From assembly GCA_943192975.1 (NCBI GenBank), contig CALPCJ010000001.1, positions 248,001-312,000 of the forward strand: 64,000 nt of DNA. The letters are read 5' to 3'. Below, one piece after another: positions 42,675 to 52,059 of the stretch. How positions within the stretch are numbered: position 1 is the first letter of the stretch; each line of letters starts with the position of its first letter. The DNA comes from Senimuribacter intestinalis. GTDB taxonomy: Bacteria; Bacillota; Clostridia; Peptostreptococcales; Anaerovoracaceae. Both the position numbers and the translations under genes were made by a program. The notes under the pieces are model-generated. The model was not told where the DNA came from. It did no database searches and saw nothing but the letters and a program-made list of their open reading frames with translations.

Positions 42675-44021
42675 ATGGGAAAATTAGTTGATCAGTATAT
42701 TGAAATCGCTAAGAAAAGAAACCCTGGTGAACCAGAATTTATTCAGACTGTAGAAGAAGTATTAACTTCCATCGAGCCTGTTCTGGAAGCACATCCTGAA
42801 TACGTTGAAGCTGGTCTGATCGAAAGATTGATCGAGCCAGAAAGAGGCATCAGCTTCAGAGTTCCTTGGGTTGACGACGAAGGTAAAGTTCAGGTAAACA
42901 GAGGTTACAGATATGAATTCAACAGCGCAATCGGACCTTACAAAGGCGGTCTGCGTTTCGCTGCTAACGTATATCCTGGCATCATCAAGTTCCTGGGATT
43001 TGAACAGATCTTCAAAAACAGCTTAACCGGTCTTCCTATCGGCGGCGGCAAAGGTGGTTCTGACTTCGATCCTACTGGAAAATCCGATGCTGAAGTTATG
43101 AGATTCTGCCAGTCCTTCATGACTGAGCTTTACAGACACATCGGACCTCACACTGACGTTCCTGCTGGTGACATGGGCGTTGGCGCAAGAGAAATCGGTT
43201 ACCTCTTCGGACAGTACAAGAGACTGAGCAACAGATACGAAGGCGTTCTGACCGGTAAAGGTCTTGCTTATGGCGGACTTGCAGGAAGAACAGAAGCTAC
43301 CGGCTACGGTATCGTATTCTTCGCAAGAGAAATGCTGAAACACTGTGGCGAAGAACTGGCAGGCAAGACTGTTGCAGTATCCGGTTTCGGTAACGTTACT
43401 TGGGGTACAGTACAGAAGCTGAACCAGCTGGGTGCTAAAGTTATCACTATCTCCGGACCAGACGGATACATCTACGATCCAGACGGCGTAACTCCAGGTG
43501 AAAAAGAAGACTACTTACTCGAACTGAGAGCTTCCGGAAAGAACATCTGCGCACCTTATGCAGACAAGTTCCCTGGCGCTACTTTCTACGCTGGCAAGAA
43601 ACCTTGGGAAGTTAAGGCTGACCTGTACATCCCTTGTGCAACACAGAACGAAATCCGCATCGAAGATGCTAAGACTATGGTCGCTAACGGCTGTAAGTTC
43701 CTCTGCGAAGGTGCTAACATGCCGACCACAAACGAAGCAATCGAATACCTGCAGGAAAACGGCGTAATCGTTGGACCTTCCAAGGCTGCAAACGCTGGCG
43801 GCGTAGCTTGCTCCTGCATCGAAATGGGACAGAACGCAGGTCACACTGTATTCTCCCCTGCTCAGGTTTACGAACAGCTTGAAACTATCATGGTTAACAT
43901 CCACAAGAACGCTGCTGCTGCTTGTGAAAAATACGGTCTGGGCTATGACCTGATCAAGGGCGCAAACATCGCTGGTTTCGAAAAGGTTGCAGAAGCTATG
44001 ATGGCTCAGGGTATTGTATAA
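42675..44021 (+). CDS. gdhA: NADP-specific glutamate dehydrogenase
   Basis: 448 residues, hexameric GDH of the 450-residue class. Interconverts glutamate with 2-oxoglutarate plus ammonia. Substrate motifs RYEFNSAIGPYKGGLRF and GLPIGGGKGGSDFDPTGKSDAE (catalytic Lys, substrate Lys) are intact. The nucleotide-binding segment VAVSGFGNVTWGTVQKL and CEGANMPTTNEAIEYL are also clear. Codon use is strongly biased (repeated GCT, GGT, GTT, AAC, TTC, AGA), unlike neighbouring genes, which indicates high expression. GAGGAG precedes the ATG. A structured RNA segment (44074-44211) and terminator follow in the same direction. Confidence 0.97.
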   Translation: MGKLVDQYIEIAKKRNPGEPEFIQTVEEVLTSIEPVLEAHPEYVEAGLIERLIEPERGISFRVPWVDDEGKVQVNRGYRYEFNSAIGPYKGGLRFAANVYPGIIKFLGFEQIFKNSLTGLPIGGGKGGSDFDPTGKSDAEVMRFCQSFMTELYRHIGPHTDVPAGDMGVGAREIGYLFGQYKRLSNRYEGVLTGKGLAYGGLAGRTEATGYGIVFFAREMLKHCGEELAGKTVAVSGFGNVTWGTVQKLNQLGAKVITISGPDGYIYDPDGVTPGEKEDYLLELRASGKNICAPYADKFPGATFYAGKKPWEVKADLYIPCATQNEIRIEDAKTMVANGCKFLCEGANMPTTNEAIEYLQENGVIVGPSKAANAGGVACSCIEMGQNAGHTVFSPAQVYEQLETIMVNIHKNAAAACEKYGLGYDLIKGANIAGFEKVAEAMMAQGIV

Positions 44022-44073
44022 TGATTTGCTCTGCGAGCAGAGCGAACAGTTAAGCAAACCTTATGCTTTGGGA

Positions 44074-44211
44074 GACCTAACCCAACGAGCAAAGCGAATT
44101 GCAGGTAGGTCCCCTGTCAGGAGTGCAGCACTTCAGCGCGTGGCACTCTACGGCTAATCCCCAAGAGAACAAGCACTCTGTGCGAAGTTCGATTGGCAAG
44201 GATTTAGTCGT
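44074..44211 (+). ncRNA. candidate structured RNA, copy 1 (downstream of gdhA)
   Basis: Three stems are readable. P1: GACCTA-A-CC (44074 on) with GG-TAGGTC (to 44111), with a bulged A. P2: GAGTGC/GCACTC (44121-44148). P3: ACGGCTAATCC/GGATTTAGTCGT closing the hairpin CCAA-GA-GAAC...GTTC-GA-TTGG (44161-44196), with facing GA/GA steps. The same P1 and P3 elements recur at 55858-56098 with different bases in the variable stems. It may be a processed 3' UTR of gdhA or an independent small RNA. I do not recognise an Rfam family. Confidence 0.6.
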
Positions 44212-44255
44212 ATAATGGCGCTTGCCCGAGCAAACAATATTCCAAAAACAAAATT

Positions 44256-44285
44256 GAGGACTGCATTTCGCAGTCCTCTTTTGAT
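44256..44285 (+). terminator. terminator of gdhA / structured RNA
   Basis: GAGGACTGC and GCAGTCCTC form a 9-bp stem with a short ATTTC loop, followed by TTTTGATT. Confidence 0.9.
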
Positions 44286-44615
44286 TAACTCCAGTAGGAT
44301 AAGTTTAACCCAAATTGTGTTTTTGAGTTAAAAGTGTATAAATACATCGGCTTCTCCCTTCGCATGTCTTACATTTTTTGCAAGATGCTTCGTAAATCTC
44401 CATTAACCTTGCAAAAAAAGCAAGTTTTTTGCTTAAAAATCACTTCAGCAGACATCTTTGTAAGTATGAAAGAGAATCCCTCGCATCATTCTTATACATT
44501 TTTTTAGTATTTTCTAGTTTTCGGTTAAGATTTGGGCATCCGCTTATACACTTTTTTATCAAAAATCCGTTTTAGGTTAAAGTCTAGTCTCCTCTCCTCA
44601 TCTCGCACGCCTTAT
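44286..44615. other. AT-rich intergenic interval with imperfect repeats
   Basis: No gene seen. A motif of the form (C)GCAT..(C)TTATACAyTTTTTT occurs three times: near 44361 (degenerate), 44488 and 44544. A GCAAAAAA/TTTTTTGC hairpin near 44411-44434 could terminate the MATE gene on the minus strand. Confidence 0.35.
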
Positions 44616-45953
44616 CTACCTGCACTGCACCCCTAGCTCTCTCCGCTTTACCGCAAACCGCACAAAGTACAGCACCAGCATAACGCACCAGGACAATCCT
44701 TCTGCATAAGCGATGACCATATTATCCCAAAGTCCGACTAGTGTGTAGGACATGATAATACGTGAAATCAGCGCAACAATACCAATGACGCTGGAATATG
44801 CCACATCACCAATACCTTCCAGTGCGCCGCGAAATGCCATGCAAAATCCATAAATCGGATAGAAACAGCCAAATCTGCGGAAGAAATTGCCGCCAATCAA
44901 CGCGGCTTCCTCACCAACGCCGAACATGGACACCAGGTACTGCCCCATAAATACAACAAACAGCGTCAGTACCACGGAGATAACCGCCGCCAGAGCCGTC
45001 CCCGCCTTAAAAAAGCGAAAAATTCTTTTTTTGTCACCTGCACCGTCAGACTGAGCAGCCATCGTCGAAATCGCAGTCCCCATATGTACCACCGGAAGTA
45101 GCGCCACCGTATCCACTCTGTATGCTGTCGTAATTGCCGCCACCGTCTGCGTGCCAAAACCATTCATAAAATTCTGCAAAACCATATTTCCAAGAGCATT
45201 GACGCTGCTTTGAATCATCGGTGGAATTCCAAGTCGCAGTCCTTCCCTCAGCATTTTTCTATCCACAAGCGTCCTTCCGCGAGAAAGAGAAAAACGCAGC
45301 ATTGAGTGTTTCTTTGCGGCATAGCAAATGATAAATATCGTCATCAAGATTTGTGCCACCGTTGTCGCAAGCGCAGCACCGACAACGCCCCAGCCCATTG
45401 CCGCCACGAAAAGCACATCCAGCACGAAGTTAACCGCCGAAGAAAGCAGAATCGCAAAAAAAGGTGCTTTGCTATCGCCAATTGCGCGAAGTGCCGCAAA
45501 ATACACATTATATACTGCTAGAAAAGGAATGCCAATGAAACTCAGCTGCAAATACCGCTCTGACAACACAAAAATTTCAGCAGGCGTATTGAGAAGTCTG
45601 AGCATCGCTCCTGACAGGGCTACTCCCGCCACGGAAAGAACCAGAAACACCCCGCCGACCGCAAAAAGAAAGGTAGATAAAATAGCAGAAAGCCGGTCCG
45701 TTTCTGCTGCGCCATATTTTCTCGCAAATAAAATGCCAAGGCCACCCGTAAAACCTGTCATCACCATGACAAAAAATCCGATGATTACACCCGTCGCGCC
45801 GATTGCAGCCAGTGCATTTTCACCTTCTACATTCCCTACGATGAACGCATCTACCCAGCTGTACAGCTGCTGCAAAATACCACTGAGAATTAAAGGCAAA
45901 CTGAATTTGACCAGAATCATAAAAACCTTTTCATTCGTTATTCTTTCTTCCAA
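44616..45953 (-). CDS. MATE family efflux transporter
   Basis: 445 residues from the TTG at 45953, twelve membrane helices with the MATE pattern (LPLILSGILQQLYSWVDAFIVGNVEGENALAAIGATG, then FTGGLGILFARKYGA). The TTG was chosen because AGGAGGG lies 8 bases upstream and the product starts MEERITNEKVFMILVKF as in relatives. The frame stays open for 44 codons further upstream, through the leader and a terminator-like hairpin. Its own promoter (46041-46069) and that hairpin suggest regulation by attenuation. Substrate unknown. Confidence 0.88.
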   Translation of the reverse strand: MEERITNEKVFMILVKFSLPLILSGILQQLYSWVDAFIVGNVEGENALAAIGATGVIIGFFVMVMTGFTGGLGILFARKYGAAETDRLSAILSTFLFAVGGVFLVLSVAGVALSGAMLRLLNTPAEIFVLSERYLQLSFIGIPFLAVYNVYFAALRAIGDSKAPFFAILLSSAVNFVLDVLFVAAMGWGVVGAALATTVAQILMTIFIICYAAKKHSMLRFSLSRGRTLVDRKMLREGLRLGIPPMIQSSVNALGNMVLQNFMNGFGTQTVAAITTAYRVDTVALLPVVHMGTAISTMAAQSDGAGDKKRIFRFFKAGTALAAVISVVLTLFVVFMGQYLVSMFGVGEEAALIGGNFFRRFGCFYPIYGFCMAFRGALEGIGDVAYSSVIGIVALISRIIMSYTLVGLWDNMVIAYAEGLSWCVMLVLYFVRFAVKRRELGVQCR

Positions 45954-45971
45954 AACTTTCGCCCTCCTCTC

Positions 45972-46006
45972 AAAAAAACCGTATACAAGACTAGCCTGCA
46001 TACGGT
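45972..46006 (-). terminator. attenuator-like hairpin in the MATE leader
   Basis: On the minus strand ACCGTAT (46006-46000) pairs with ATACGGT (45984-45978), followed by TTTTTTT, and the ribosome binding site follows at once. ACGG (46020-46017) can instead pair with CCGT of the 5' arm (46005-46002), giving an alternative fold. Confidence 0.6.
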
Positions 46007-46040
46007 AGGTACTCACCCGTTTTCTATTTATTCTATTACC

Positions 46041-46069
46041 AGTATAACCCATAGCCTCCTGCTGTACAA
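46041..46069 (-). promoter_or_regulatory. promoter of the MATE gene
   Basis: On the minus strand TTGTAC (46069-46064), a 17-base spacer and TATACT (46046-46041), starting inside the intergenic gap after the patatin stop. Confidence 0.65.
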
Positions 46070-46077
46070 GAGGGAAA

Positions 46078-46935
46078 TTATACACTTTCCTGCAAATATT
46101 TTTGTAATTTCTCCAAAAGACCCTCCGTCACGTAATACCCTTCCCGGTAAGCCTTCTTCATTTTTTCCGGGTTCCGCTCTGTTCTTCCTATATCCAAATC
46201 CCCCATCGGTGCAATCACAAAAGCTCTTCCGGTCTCTTCTTCAGCCGCCACAAGTTCCAGTGACTGGTTATAAGTCTGCGCCCGCTTTTCGTAAGACGCA
46301 ACCATATTCGGATAATCCCTGTATTTCCGCTTCATCATCTTCAGCAGCATGCCATTTGTCCGCTTTTTTCGATAATCTCTGGGTCTTGTAAGAATCACTA
46401 TATTCTTTTCGTTTCCCTGCCGGATGGATTGCGCCAGTGGAATAGAATCCGAAATGCCACCGTCCATATAAAGCCCGCCGCCGATTTCTACCATATTGGC
46501 AAGAAAAGGAAGCGATGCCGACGCCCTCACCCATTCCACATCGCGAAACATATCTCCCACCACAGGATATTCAGCTTCACCAGTTACGCAATTTGTGACT
46601 ACCGGCTGAAATTTAATTCCGCTTGCAGAAAACGCATCGTTATCAATTGGATACAGCTGCTCTGGAATCGTATGATAAATAAATTCAGCCCCAAACAAGT
46701 CTCCTGTCGTCCGCAAACTATGCAGACTGCAGTATTCTTTTCTATCGAGATAATCCAGGTTGACTGCAAGCGCCCGGTCCCTCTGTCCTGCCACATAGCT
46801 GCATCCGTGACACGCGCCTGCCGACACGCCGATGACGTTATCAAAGCGAATTCCTGCGTCCAAAAAACAATCTAAAACACCGGCGGCAAAGATCCCACGC
46901 ATGCCGCCTCCTTCAATTACCAGTCCTTTACTCAT
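46078..46935 (-). CDS. patatin-like phospholipase
   Basis: 285 residues. Serine lipid acyl hydrolase: oxyanion motif GGGMRG (about 9-14), nucleophile elbow GVSAG and catalytic Asp in MDGGISDSIPL. No signal peptide, so cytoplasmic or membrane-associated. The product belongs to the RssA/YjjU-like bacterial patatins of unknown substrate. The start overlaps the addA stop by eight bases, so translation is coupled to addA, which may be only a matter of gene packing. Confidence 0.9.
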   Translation of the reverse strand: MSKGLVIEGGGMRGIFAAGVLDCFLDAGIRFDNVIGVSAGACHGCSYVAGQRDRALAVNLDYLDRKEYCSLHSLRTTGDLFGAEFIYHTIPEQLYPIDNDAFSASGIKFQPVVTNCVTGEAEYPVVGDMFRDVEWVRASASLPFLANMVEIGGGLYMDGGISDSIPLAQSIRQGNEKNIVILTRPRDYRKKRTNGMLLKMMKRKYRDYPNMVASYEKRAQTYNQSLELVAAEEETGRAFVIAPMGDLDIGRTERNPEKMKKAYREGYYVTEGLLEKLQKYLQESV

Positions 46936-49900
46936 ACTTCCCCTCCAATTTCATCTCAATACCGCAGCCGGCGCCAAACAAATACAGATACGCTTCCTTT
47001 ACCGGCTTTCCATAAGTTTTTGCAAGCGCGCGGCAGTAAATGGCAATCTGCTGCCTGTACATCTGCCGCAGTCTGTCCGCTTCCTGTTCAAAAGGCTTTT
47101 CTCTATCAATCCAGTTGGTTTTATAATCAAACAGTACCAGACCGTCTTCCTCTTCAAAACTGCAGTCAATAATACCCTGCACGATAACATTTTCTCCATC
47201 CATCTCCATCTGCAGGTTAAACGGTCTTTCTCTCTGCAGACTACCCGCAGCAAACGCCTTTGCGCAGCGCTTTCCCAGTTCGCTTTCAAAGAAGTCCGTA
47301 ATCCGCGAAAGCCTTACTGCTGCAATTTCTTCCGCTGTAAAAATTTCCTGCTCTATCATTTCTGCGACAGCAGTTTTCAGATAATCTATGCCCTCTCTGG
47401 CCGCCGCTGCGAAGTCAATTCGCTCCATAATTCCATGATATACAGTACCTCTCTCCGCTGCAGTAAGCTTTTTTTCACCTTGCCGAAACTTCGGCACCGC
47501 TAGCTCTTCCACAAAGGAGGACTCCAGCAGCTCTGCCTTTCGGTTAAGTTCCGTAACCGAATACTTGGATTTCAGACTCCTGGCATGTTCATAAGGATAG
47601 GAGAAATTCAGTTTTCTCAGGATTTCCAATCGTTTTTCCTCAGAATCCTCTCCGTCATAAATAGCCTGACTCATCGGATTTACAAAATATATCGGTTCCT
47701 CACTTTGCCCACCTGAAAGCAGATTGGCATTGATCATTTCCAGCGAAGAAGCCTGATCTGCCATGGACAGGTACATAGAATCACCTCCCATAGCGCTTTC
47801 CCTGGCTGCAAGGAACTTTTCTCCATCCTTAACCGTTCCCGTCATATAGAGAATATCCTTTGCGCGGGTTAAAGCCACGTACAGAATTCTGATTTCCTCC
47901 TGCACCTCTTCTCTATGGACCTGTTTCTGCAAAAGCCGTTGAAGCAGGGTCTGTTTGTACCAGTGGCCTTCATAATCGCTGAGAGTCATTGCGACACCAA
48001 TATCCTTGTGCAACGTTATGCCGCTTCCCATCTTGGTGTAATTGAGTCTGCGACCCATGCCACTGACGATAACCATAGGAAACTCCAGCCCTTTACTTTT
48101 ATGAATCGTCATAATGCGCACCAGATTGTCGTTTTCTCCCACCAGCTTTACCTGCCCCATGGAGACTTTTCGCTGCTTCACCGCCTCGATATACCGGACA
48201 AAGCTGTAAAGGGAGCTTTGTCTATCCTTACTGTAGCTTTCCGCCTTATCGACCAGCGCACGAAGGTTTGCCTGCCTCTGCGTACCGCTGGGCATGGCGC
48301 CGATTTCGACATAGTATCCGGTTTCCAAAAGCAGATTCCAGATAAATTTTCCAAGGGGCAACGATGTTGCCATGGTTTTCCATTCTTTTAACTTTGCAAG
48401 AACCTCTCTGCACCTTTGTGCAAGTTCCTGATTTGCTCCGCTCTCTGCGTAAGCCGAAAAAGCCTGGCTGTAGGTTCCCTCCTTGTGGGCTGCACGAATC
48501 AGCGCCAAGTCCTCAGAGGAAAAACCAAAAATTTCAGCGTGAAGTGTGCTGATTAATGGCACATCCTGCATTTTATTGTCTATTACCGATAGAAGATTCA
48601 TGAACACATTAATCTCCATCGTGTCAAAGTAGCCCTCGCTGTCATCCACAAAGCTTTCAATGCCGTTTTGCTTTAAAATCTGATAAAATACATCGGCATA
48701 ATTTCGCACGCCGCGCATGAGAATTACGATGTCGCGAAGACAGATTTCCCGCTCCCTTCCTGCCTTATGGTCATAAAACCGTTTTCCCAGATTTTCCTTG
48801 ATGATCCGGCTGACGGCAAGGGCTTCAATTTCGGCATTTTTCAAATTAGCAAGTTCTTCATCGCCTGCGTCCACTGTGGCAACATCCACTACCTTGACCT
48901 CAGGCAGATAACTGTATTCTCCGTCGTAGTCAAGACCAGGATAGAGCATTGCCTCCTCATTATAGTCCTCCATAACACCTGTAAAAATCTTGTTAATTTC
49001 TTTCAGAATCACCGGCTTACTTCGGAAATTTTTGTTCAAATCAATTTTAATGGAATTTGCGTTCTCTTTTCCATAACTGATATACTTCTCTTTGAAAATC
49101 TCCGGCTCTGCCAGTCGGAATTTATAGATACTCTGTTTAATATCGCCTACCATGAATAAATTATTCTCTCGCTTAATCTTGGAGATAATCTCTTCCTGCA
49201 AAATATTGGTATCCTGATACTCGTCGATAAAAATATACTGAAATTTGTTTCTGTAAAACTCTGCTGCTTGGGGCTCCTTTAGAATTTCCAGGCAGAAATG
49301 CTCGATATCGTTGAAATCCACCAGCTTTTTTTCTGCCTTCGCCGCTTTAAAAATTCCGTCAAAATCCAGAAGCAGCTTCTGCAAGGTTTTCGCCATCGGC
49401 GCAGTCTTGTTCATTTCCTCAATCTGCTCGCAAAAAGGCGCAAGGAAAAAGGTCTTCTGCATTTCATCAATCAAAGAAGCGGCTTTCTTTCGGCATGCCG
49501 CAACCTGCTCTTTAATCAGGGCATAGTCCTCTTTCTCATCTTTTTTTGTAGTCAGACGCAGACTCTTAAATGCCGCCGCTGCTTCTCCCAATTCCTCAAA
49601 GGCTTTCTGCCCGACAAGCGCTGCAATATGCTGATATTGAGGCAGTTCCTCCAAAGCAACCTTTTCTGCCATTCGGCAAAGACCTGCCTCATCTAGCAGA
49701 TCAGCGCTGCGCTGTGCGTATTCCAGCGCCTTTTCTGCAGACTCCTCAATAAAATCCCAGATATACGCCATCAGAGGTGAAGCTTTCATTTCCTCTTCAT
49801 TCATGGAAAGCTGCGCAATTTTTTCATCCAGCCACTGCCACGGATAAGGAAGAGACTGCAGCACGTTATATGCTTCTTCCAAAATCGTGCGGATTTTACT

Positions 49901-50395
49901 CTGGTTACGGTCGCCGGAATACCAGTTAAGAAATCCGTAAAACTCCTCGCTATCCGCTGCAAACCAGTTTTCCAGCAGCAAATCCATAGCATCTTCTTTA
50001 AGAATCGTCCTCTGCGCATCATCGCAGATGGAAAAGCCTGGCTCAATCTCTGCCTGATAAAAAAAGCGCCGAATGACATCCAGGGCAAAGGCGTGGAAAG
50101 TGCTGATATTTGCTCTTGCAAGCAGCGCCAGCTGTTCTCTCAGCTTACCTGCCTGCTCTGGCGCCTTATCGATTTCTTCGATGAGTGCTTTGCGGATTTT
50201 CTCCTTCATCTCCGCTGCCGCCGCATTGGTAAAAGTTACAATCAGCATCCGATCGATAGGCACGCCTTCTTCTATAACAAGTTTTTTAATGCGCTCCACC
50301 AAAACAGCAGTCTTACCCGAGCCCGCTGCTGCTGCTACCAGTATATTTTTATCACGCTGGTCGATTGCCAGCTGCTGTTCTTTGGTCCAAGCCAT
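46928..50395 (-). CDS. addA: ATP-dependent helicase/nuclease subunit A
   Basis: 1155 residues. UvrD-type helicase with a C-terminal RecB-like nuclease; with AddB it resects double-strand breaks. Walker A AAAAGSGKTAVLVERI (about 22), YIFIDEYQDTN (motif II), GDIKQSIYKFR, VRIMTIHKSKGLEFPMVIV and LYVALTRAKD are present. The nuclease has LFDYKTNWID with the catalytic Asp and Lys near 1095. The start at 50395 (MAWTKEQQ) has GGAGG five bases upstream. The usual upstream partner addB is absent: the gene is divergent from gpmI. Confidence 0.95.
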   Translation of the reverse strand: MAWTKEQQLAIDQRDKNILVAAAAGSGKTAVLVERIKKLVIEEGVPIDRMLIVTFTNAAAAEMKEKIRKALIEEIDKAPEQAGKLREQLALLARANISTFHAFALDVIRRFFYQAEIEPGFSICDDAQRTILKEDAMDLLLENWFAADSEEFYGFLNWYSGDRNQSKIRTILEEAYNVLQSLPYPWQWLDEKIAQLSMNEEEMKASPLMAYIWDFIEESAEKALEYAQRSADLLDEAGLCRMAEKVALEELPQYQHIAALVGQKAFEELGEAAAAFKSLRLTTKKDEKEDYALIKEQVAACRKKAASLIDEMQKTFFLAPFCEQIEEMNKTAPMAKTLQKLLLDFDGIFKAAKAEKKLVDFNDIEHFCLEILKEPQAAEFYRNKFQYIFIDEYQDTNILQEEIISKIKRENNLFMVGDIKQSIYKFRLAEPEIFKEKYISYGKENANSIKIDLNKNFRSKPVILKEINKIFTGVMEDYNEEAMLYPGLDYDGEYSYLPEVKVVDVATVDAGDEELANLKNAEIEALAVSRIIKENLGKRFYDHKAGREREICLRDIVILMRGVRNYADVFYQILKQNGIESFVDDSEGYFDTMEINVFMNLLSVIDNKMQDVPLISTLHAEIFGFSSEDLALIRAAHKEGTYSQAFSAYAESGANQELAQRCREVLAKLKEWKTMATSLPLGKFIWNLLLETGYYVEIGAMPSGTQRQANLRALVDKAESYSKDRQSSLYSFVRYIEAVKQRKVSMGQVKLVGENDNLVRIMTIHKSKGLEFPMVIVSGMGRRLNYTKMGSGITLHKDIGVAMTLSDYEGHWYKQTLLQRLLQKQVHREEVQEEIRILYVALTRAKDILYMTGTVKDGEKFLAARESAMGGDSMYLSMADQASSLEMINANLLSGGQSEEPIYFVNPMSQAIYDGEDSEEKRLEILRKLNFSYPYEHARSLKSKYSVTELNRKAELLESSFVEELAVPKFRQGEKKLTAAERGTVYHGIMERIDFAAAAREGIDYLKTAVAEMIEQEIFTAEEIAAVRLSRITDFFESELGKRCAKAFAAGSLQRERPFNLQMEMDGENVIVQGIIDCSFEEEDGLVLFDYKTNWIDREKPFEQEADRLRQMYRQQIAIYCRALAKTYGKPVKEAYLYLFGAGCGIEMKLEGKYE

Positions 50396-50442
50396 ATCTG
50401 CCTCCATATTTTATCACTGCTTATTCCATTATACCAAAAAAT

Positions 50443-50452
50443 TTGCTATAAT
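50443..50452 (+). promoter_or_regulatory. extended -10 promoter of gpmI
   Basis: TTGCTATAAT contains a perfect TATAAT (50447-50452) with an upstream TGC extension, 33 bases before the gpmI start. No good -35 box is seen at the usual distance. Confidence 0.55.
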
Positions 50453-50484
50453 GAAGAAAGAATCTTAGAAACGGAGATGAATTT

Positions 50485-52008
50485 ATGTATATAAACAATA
50501 GACCAACCATGCTGATGATTTTAGATGGGTTTGGGCTCAACCCTGAAAGGGCTGGCAACGCCATTGCCGCCGCTAAAACGCCCAACTTGGATATGATTTT
50601 TTCAAAATATCCGAAGACCAGTTTATCAGCCAGCGGTCTTTCCGTAGGGCTTCCCGAAGGACAGATGGGAAATTCCGAAGTGGGACACCTGAATATCGGC
50701 GCAGGCCGTATCGTATACCAGGAACTTACCCGAATCACAAAATCCATCGAGGATGGAGATTTTTTTGAAAATCCAGCGCTGAATACAGCAATGGAGCACG
50801 CTCTTTCCTGCGATTCTACGCTGCACCTTTTGGGACTTCTTTCCGATGGCGGTGTCCACAGTCATATCAGCCATCTCTTTGCCCTCCTTACCATGGCGAA
50901 AAAGAAAGGGCTTTCCAAGGTACTTGTCCACTGCTTCCTCGATGGTCGCGATGTTCCTCCAAGGTGTGCAAATCAGTATATCGAAGCACTTCAAAATCAC
51001 ATGCACCAACTGGGAGTTGGCGAAATCGCTGTAATTTCTGGCAGGTATTACGCTATGGACAGAGATAAACGCTGGGACAGAGTCGAAAAAGCTTATGATG
51101 CCATGACGCTGGGACAGGGTCTTTCTGCCGCTACAGGCTGCAGTGCAGTAACCACTGCTTATCAGCGGGATGAAAATGACGAATTTGTTCTGCCAACCGT
51201 TACCGGCGCCGGCACAGTAAACGATGATGACGCCATGATTATGTTTAACTTCCGTCCGGACAGAGCAAGAGAAATCACCCGTGCCTTTGCAGATCCCGAT
51301 TTCGATGGCTTCCCTCGCAAAAAGACCATCAAGAATTTAAAATATGTCTGCATGACCCAGTACGATGCATCCATGCCAAATGTAGAAGTCGCCTTCCCGC
51401 CGCAGACTCTAAAAAATACCTTCGGTGATTACATTGCGTCTTTGGGACTTACCCAGCTTCGCATTGCCGAAACCGAAAAATACGCCCATGTAACCTTTTT
51501 CTTTAACGGCGGCATCGAAGCGCCTGCAGACGGTGAAGATCGGATTCTGGTACCTTCTCCGAAGGTTGCCACCTATGATCTTCAGCCTGAGATGAGCGCC
51601 CTTGCGGTAACAGAACGGGTACTAGCGCAAATTGAGGCAGGCAAGTATGATTGTATCGTACTCAACTTCGCCAATGCAGATATGGTAGGACATACCGGTA
51701 TCATGGAGGCTGCTGTCAAAGCAATCGAAACCTTAGACATATGCGTGCCAAAAATTGTCGATGCTGTACTTGCCAAAGACGGTCAGATTCTTCTGACTGC
51801 AGACCACGGCAACGCCGACTGTATGGTCGACAAAGCAGGTAATGTGGTAACTGCCCACTCTCTGAATCCCGTTCCGCTTGTACATATTGCGAAAAATCCG
51901 GTTGATCTTGCTGACGGCGGCAAACTGTGCGATATCGCACCGACTATGCTGCGTCTGATGGGACTTTCCATTCCGGAAGAAATGACCGGAAAGAGCCTAA
52001 TAAAATAA
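50485..52008 (+). CDS. gpmI: 2,3-bisphosphoglycerate-independent phosphoglycerate mutase
   Basis: 507 residues. Interconverts 3- and 2-phosphoglycerate in glycolysis with Mn2+. Alkaline-phosphatase-superfamily motifs: MILDGFGLNPE (metal), MGNSEVGHLNIGAGR with the nucleophile Ser about residue 62, the FLDGRDVPPRCA segment, GRYYAMDRDKRWDRVEKAYDAM and the metal ligands in ADHGNADCM. CGGAGATGAATTT precedes the ATG. Divergent from addA and closed by a strong terminator. Strict Mn2+ need of this enzyme class is interesting beside the Mn2+ riboswitch, but no regulatory link is visible. Confidence 0.96.
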   Translation: MYINNRPTMLMILDGFGLNPERAGNAIAAAKTPNLDMIFSKYPKTSLSASGLSVGLPEGQMGNSEVGHLNIGAGRIVYQELTRITKSIEDGDFFENPALNTAMEHALSCDSTLHLLGLLSDGGVHSHISHLFALLTMAKKKGLSKVLVHCFLDGRDVPPRCANQYIEALQNHMHQLGVGEIAVISGRYYAMDRDKRWDRVEKAYDAMTLGQGLSAATGCSAVTTAYQRDENDEFVLPTVTGAGTVNDDDAMIMFNFRPDRAREITRAFADPDFDGFPRKKTIKNLKYVCMTQYDASMPNVEVAFPPQTLKNTFGDYIASLGLTQLRIAETEKYAHVTFFFNGGIEAPADGEDRILVPSPKVATYDLQPEMSALAVTERVLAQIEAGKYDCIVLNFANADMVGHTGIMEAAVKAIETLDICVPKIVDAVLAKDGQILLTADHGNADCMVDKAGNVVTAHSLNPVPLVHIAKNPVDLADGGKLCDIAPTMLRLMGLSIPEEMTGKSLIK

Positions 52009-52018
52009 TTCCTTTATG

Positions 52019-52057
52019 AAAAACGAGGTCGTCCTCTTGGGCGATACCTCGTTTTTT
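52019..52057 (+). terminator. terminator between gpmI and the PPOX gene
   Basis: AAAACGAGGT (52020-52029) and ACCTCGTTTT (52046-52055) followed by further T; convergent genes end on both sides. Confidence 0.9.
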
Positions 52058-52059
52058 AC

